A stretch of 64,000 nt of DNA from Caulobacter sp. FWC26. Lineage in GTDB: Bacteria; Pseudomonadota; Alphaproteobacteria; Caulobacterales; Caulobacteraceae. Location: the NCBI RefSeq assembly GCF_002742645.2, contig NZ_CP033875.1:806001-870000 (forward strand), written 5' to 3'. Of this stretch, positions 62,345 to 64,000 are shown one piece after another. Made by a program: the position numbers and the translations under genes. Numbering within the stretch: position 1 is the stretch's first letter; each line of letters starts with the position of its first letter. Under the pieces are notes generated by a model. That model was not told where the DNA came from. It made no database searches and saw only the letters and a list, made by a program, of their open reading frames with translations.

Positions 62345-63364
62345 ATGCGATTCAGATCCATACTAATGGCGCTTGCTGGCGCCGCTCTGTTAGCCGCTCC
62401 GGCCCGCGCGGCCGACCCGATCATCGACATGCACCTGCATGCCTTGCCCGCCGACAGTCAGGGTCCGCCGCCTCTGGCCATGTGCACGCCGATCAATCCC
62501 ATGCCGACCTGGGATCAGCGCCAGCCCTGGACGGACGGCCTTATGGGGATGTTCAAGCACCCGACTTGCGCCGACCCGATCTGGTCGCCGACCAGCGAGG
62601 ATGAGATCCGCGACAAGACCCTGGCGATCATGCGGAAGCGCAACATCATCGGGGTCGTCAGCGGTTCCTACAAGCGCGTGATGGCGTGGCAGGCCTTGGC
62701 CCCCGACCGGGTGCTCCCGGGCCTGATCCCGGCCGACGCCGAGTTAGGCAAGCCCAAGGTGATGCTGGAGGAGTTCGCTCAGGCCAAGGCGGCCGGCAAG
62801 CTGGCGGTGATCGGCGAGCTGGGCTTCGAGTACGAGGGCATAGCGCCGAACGATCCGCGTCTGGAAAACCTCTGGGCCACCGCCGAGGCCCTCGACTTGC
62901 CGGTGGCGATCCATATCGGCCCCGGCCCGCCCGGCATGGCCTACGTCCCGGGCTCCGGCTACCGCGCCCGGCTCAGCAGTCCGCTGTTGCTGGAGGATGT
63001 GCTGGTCAAGCATCCCAAGTTGCGCGTCAACGTCATGCACGCCGGCTTTCCGATGCTCGACGACACTCTGGCCCTGCTCTACGCCCATCCGCAGGTCTAT
63101 TTGGACACCGGCGTGATCGTCTACACGCAGCCCCGCCCGGCCTTCTATCGTTACCTGCAGGCGCTGGTGGACGCGGGCTTCGGCGAGCGGATCATGTTCG
63201 GTTCCGACCAGATGGTATGGCCTGAAACGATCGAGCGCTCGATCGCTGTGATCGAGGAGGCTCCGTTTCTGTCTGCTGAACAGAAGCGGGATATCCTCTA
63301 CAACAATGCCGCGCGGTTCCTGCGGTTGGATGAGGCGACAAAGGCCAAGCATCGTACGATGTAG
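62345..63364 (+). CDS. Exported amidohydrolase (Amidohydro-rel family 2-like)
   Basis: A 339-residue TIM-barrel metal-dependent hydrolase with a signal peptide (FRSILMALAGAALLAAPARA). The metal-ligand H-x-H is in IIDMHLHALPAD, followed by GELGFEYEGIAPND, NVMHAGFPMLDDTLALLYAH and MFGSDQMVWPETI, which supplies the catalytic Asp. Related proteins are decarboxylases and lactonases (PF04909); the substrate is unknown. Its frame is open 517 codons further upstream, opposite the adenine deaminase and corA genes, but only ATG 62345 has a signal peptide and a GGGGGA ribosome site. Confidence 0.9.
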   Translation: MRFRSILMALAGAALLAAPARAADPIIDMHLHALPADSQGPPPLAMCTPINPMPTWDQRQPWTDGLMGMFKHPTCADPIWSPTSEDEIRDKTLAIMRKRNIIGVVSGSYKRVMAWQALAPDRVLPGLIPADAELGKPKVMLEEFAQAKAAGKLAVIGELGFEYEGIAPNDPRLENLWATAEALDLPVAIHIGPGPPGMAYVPGSGYRARLSSPLLLEDVLVKHPKLRVNVMHAGFPMLDDTLALLYAHPQVYLDTGVIVYTQPRPAFYRYLQALVDAGFGERIMFGSDQMVWPETIERSIAVIEEAPFLSAEQKRDILYNNAARFLRLDEATKAKHRTM

Positions 63365-63389
63365 CCGGCCGCTCTTTGGAGCGACCGGC
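63364..63389. terminator. Hairpin between convergent amidohydrolase and lipoprotein genes
   Basis: GCCGGCCGCTC (63364-63374) and GAGCGACCGGC (63379-63389), one mismatch, loop TTTG, overlapping the amidohydrolase stop. Plausible bidirectional terminator without a long T run. Confidence 0.5.
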
Positions 63390-63401
63390 GGCTGATGCAA
63401 C

Positions 63402-63701
63402 CTAGTGGGCGGCGTCCTTAGCCTTCTCGCCGGCCTTCTCGGCGGCGTCACCGGCCTTTTCGGCGGCCTTGCCAGCGGCGGCGGCGGCGTCGCCTGCAGC
63501 TTCCATTGACGCTTCGGTTCCCGCTGCAGCGGCGTCAGCCGTTGCGTTTGCCGCCTGGGTCGCGGCCTGGGACGCGGCAGCGGCCTGACTGGCGGCGGCC
63601 GCGCTTTCGACGGTGGCCTCCTGGGCCTTCTCGGCCTTGTTCTCGCAGGCCATCAACGTCAGGCCCATAGCGGCAACGGCCGCGATCGTTACGATACGCA
63701 T
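63402..63701 (-). CDS. Small Ala/Lys-rich lipoprotein
   Basis: A 99-residue protein with a lipoprotein signal peptide ending LTLMAC (Cys19) and a mature part that is almost purely helical and low in complexity (Ala-rich, then repeats of the AAEKAGDAAEKAGEKAKDAA type). Similar proteins are thought to be periplasmic or outer-membrane anchored helices, related in character to LEA-like or entericidin-like proteins. The start ATG 63701 has GGAGGAG 6 bases upstream, so expression is likely real. Convergent with the amidohydrolase. Confidence 0.87.
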   Translation of the reverse strand: MRIVTIAAVAAMGLTLMACENKAEKAQEATVESAAAASQAAAASQAATQAANATADAAAAGTEASMEAAGDAAAAAGKAAEKAGDAAEKAGEKAKDAAH

Positions 63702-63777
63702 CAGCGTCTCCTCCCAGCCCCGGCCTAGCGCCGGGCAAGGGAGTAATCCGAACGTCGCCATTGGGTTGCCAAGCTTG

Positions 63778-64000
63778 TCACGACATCGGGTTGGCCGGCG
63801 GCGGCGGACCTTCGGGCAGCGGGATGAACTCGTCGTGGTCGAGGTCGGGCAGCTTCATGCGGCCGGCCTTCCAGTCGGCCTTGGCCTGTTCGATACGGTC
63901 CTTGGACGAGGAGACGAAATTCCACTCGATAAAGCGCGGGCCCACCGGCTCGCCGCCCAGGAGCATCACCGTAGAGCGCTCCAGGGCCTTGAAGACGATC
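63778..64000 (-). CDS. Pirin-family protein, C-terminal part, cut by window edge
   Basis: The last 74 or so residues of a cupin protein of the pirin family. The motif [20 protein letters not shown] then [17 protein letters not shown] is the typical pirin C-terminal block (GGEP-x-GPR-x-I-x-WNFVSS), ending in [12 protein letters not shown]. Family members include quercetin-dioxygenase-like enzymes and transcription cofactors. The rest of the gene lies beyond the right edge. Confidence 0.88.
   Translation of the reverse strand, partial: IVFKALERSTVMLLGGEPVGPRFIEWNFVSSSKDRIEQAKADWKAGRMKLPDLDHDEFIPLPEGPPPPANPMS

Overview
The window is a continuous, GC-rich, densely coding piece of chromosome from an alphaproteobacterium, almost certainly Caulobacter (C. 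vibrioides/C. segnis group). The evidence is the near-complete match of one gene to SkgA as I remember it from Caulobacter, a CIRCE element upstream of groESL, a GTTC-N7-GTTC type LexA box in front of an imuA-imuB-dnaE2 cassette, a large TonB-dependent receptor with an AcrAB/NodT-type efflux operon, and GC-rich inverted repeats between genes. I see no prophage, insertion sequence, CRISPR array, integrase or plasmid gene, so this is core chromosome with some lineage-specific hypothetical genes.

Layout. 1-0.97 kb: groES-groEL on the minus strand (groEL cut by the window edge) under a CIRCE-controlled promoter. 1-7.5 kb: small metabolic and stress genes (VOC protein, membrane protein, TlpA-like thioredoxin, O6-alkylguanine transferase, acyl-CoA dehydrogenase, GNAT acetyltransferase, an unknown 411-residue protein, SkgA). 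7.7-15.4 kb: mutL, two tandem degenerate TraB/GumN-like secreted proteins, a VanZ-like protein, and a single-chain biotin-dependent acyl-CoA carboxylase. 15.5-21.1 kb: the SOS mutagenesis operon imuA-imuB-dnaE2. 21.2-27.4 kb: alcohol dehydrogenase with a divergent AraC regulator, a CapD-like nucleotide-sugar dehydratase, moeA and fpr. 27.8-29.8 kb: a lipoprotein gene, tRNA-Trp(CCA), secE and nusG. 29.9-32.9 kb: DUF1330 protein, alpha/beta hydrolase, nitrobindin-like protein and a TonB-like membrane protein. 33.0-37.8 kb: the str operon rpsL-rpsG-fusA-tuf with a recognisable promoter, intercistronic hairpins and a triple hairpin array at its end. 37.9-44.6 kb: a frameshifted HWE/HisKA_2 kinase and a nodT-acrA-acrB type RND operon. 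45-54 kb: TonB-dependent receptor, a repeat-containing hypothetical protein, a double TetR regulator, a hybrid histidine kinase and a serine hydrolase. 54.6-64 kb: fadJ-like beta-oxidation protein, acyl-CoA synthetase, a degenerate aminotransferase-like protein, DUF2199 protein, CorA, adenine deaminase, a secreted amidohydrolase, a small lipoprotein and the C-terminus of a pirin-family protein.

Functional threads. Protein folding, translation and secretion (groESL, str operon, secE-nusG) sit beside genome maintenance (mutL, ogt, imuAB-dnaE2) and acyl-CoA metabolism (acyl-CoA dehydrogenase, acyl-CoA carboxylase, fadJ-like, acyl-CoA synthetase). Three of the acyl-CoA genes, spread over 50 kb, carry a CAAAC-N4-GTTTG-like palindrome 19-31 bases before their start codons. 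This suggests a shared fatty-acid-responsive repressor of the PsrA/FadR TetR type and is the most interesting regulatory observation here. I did not find a clear multi-gene novel defence or biosynthetic system. The unusual items are individual proteins and regulatory architectures.
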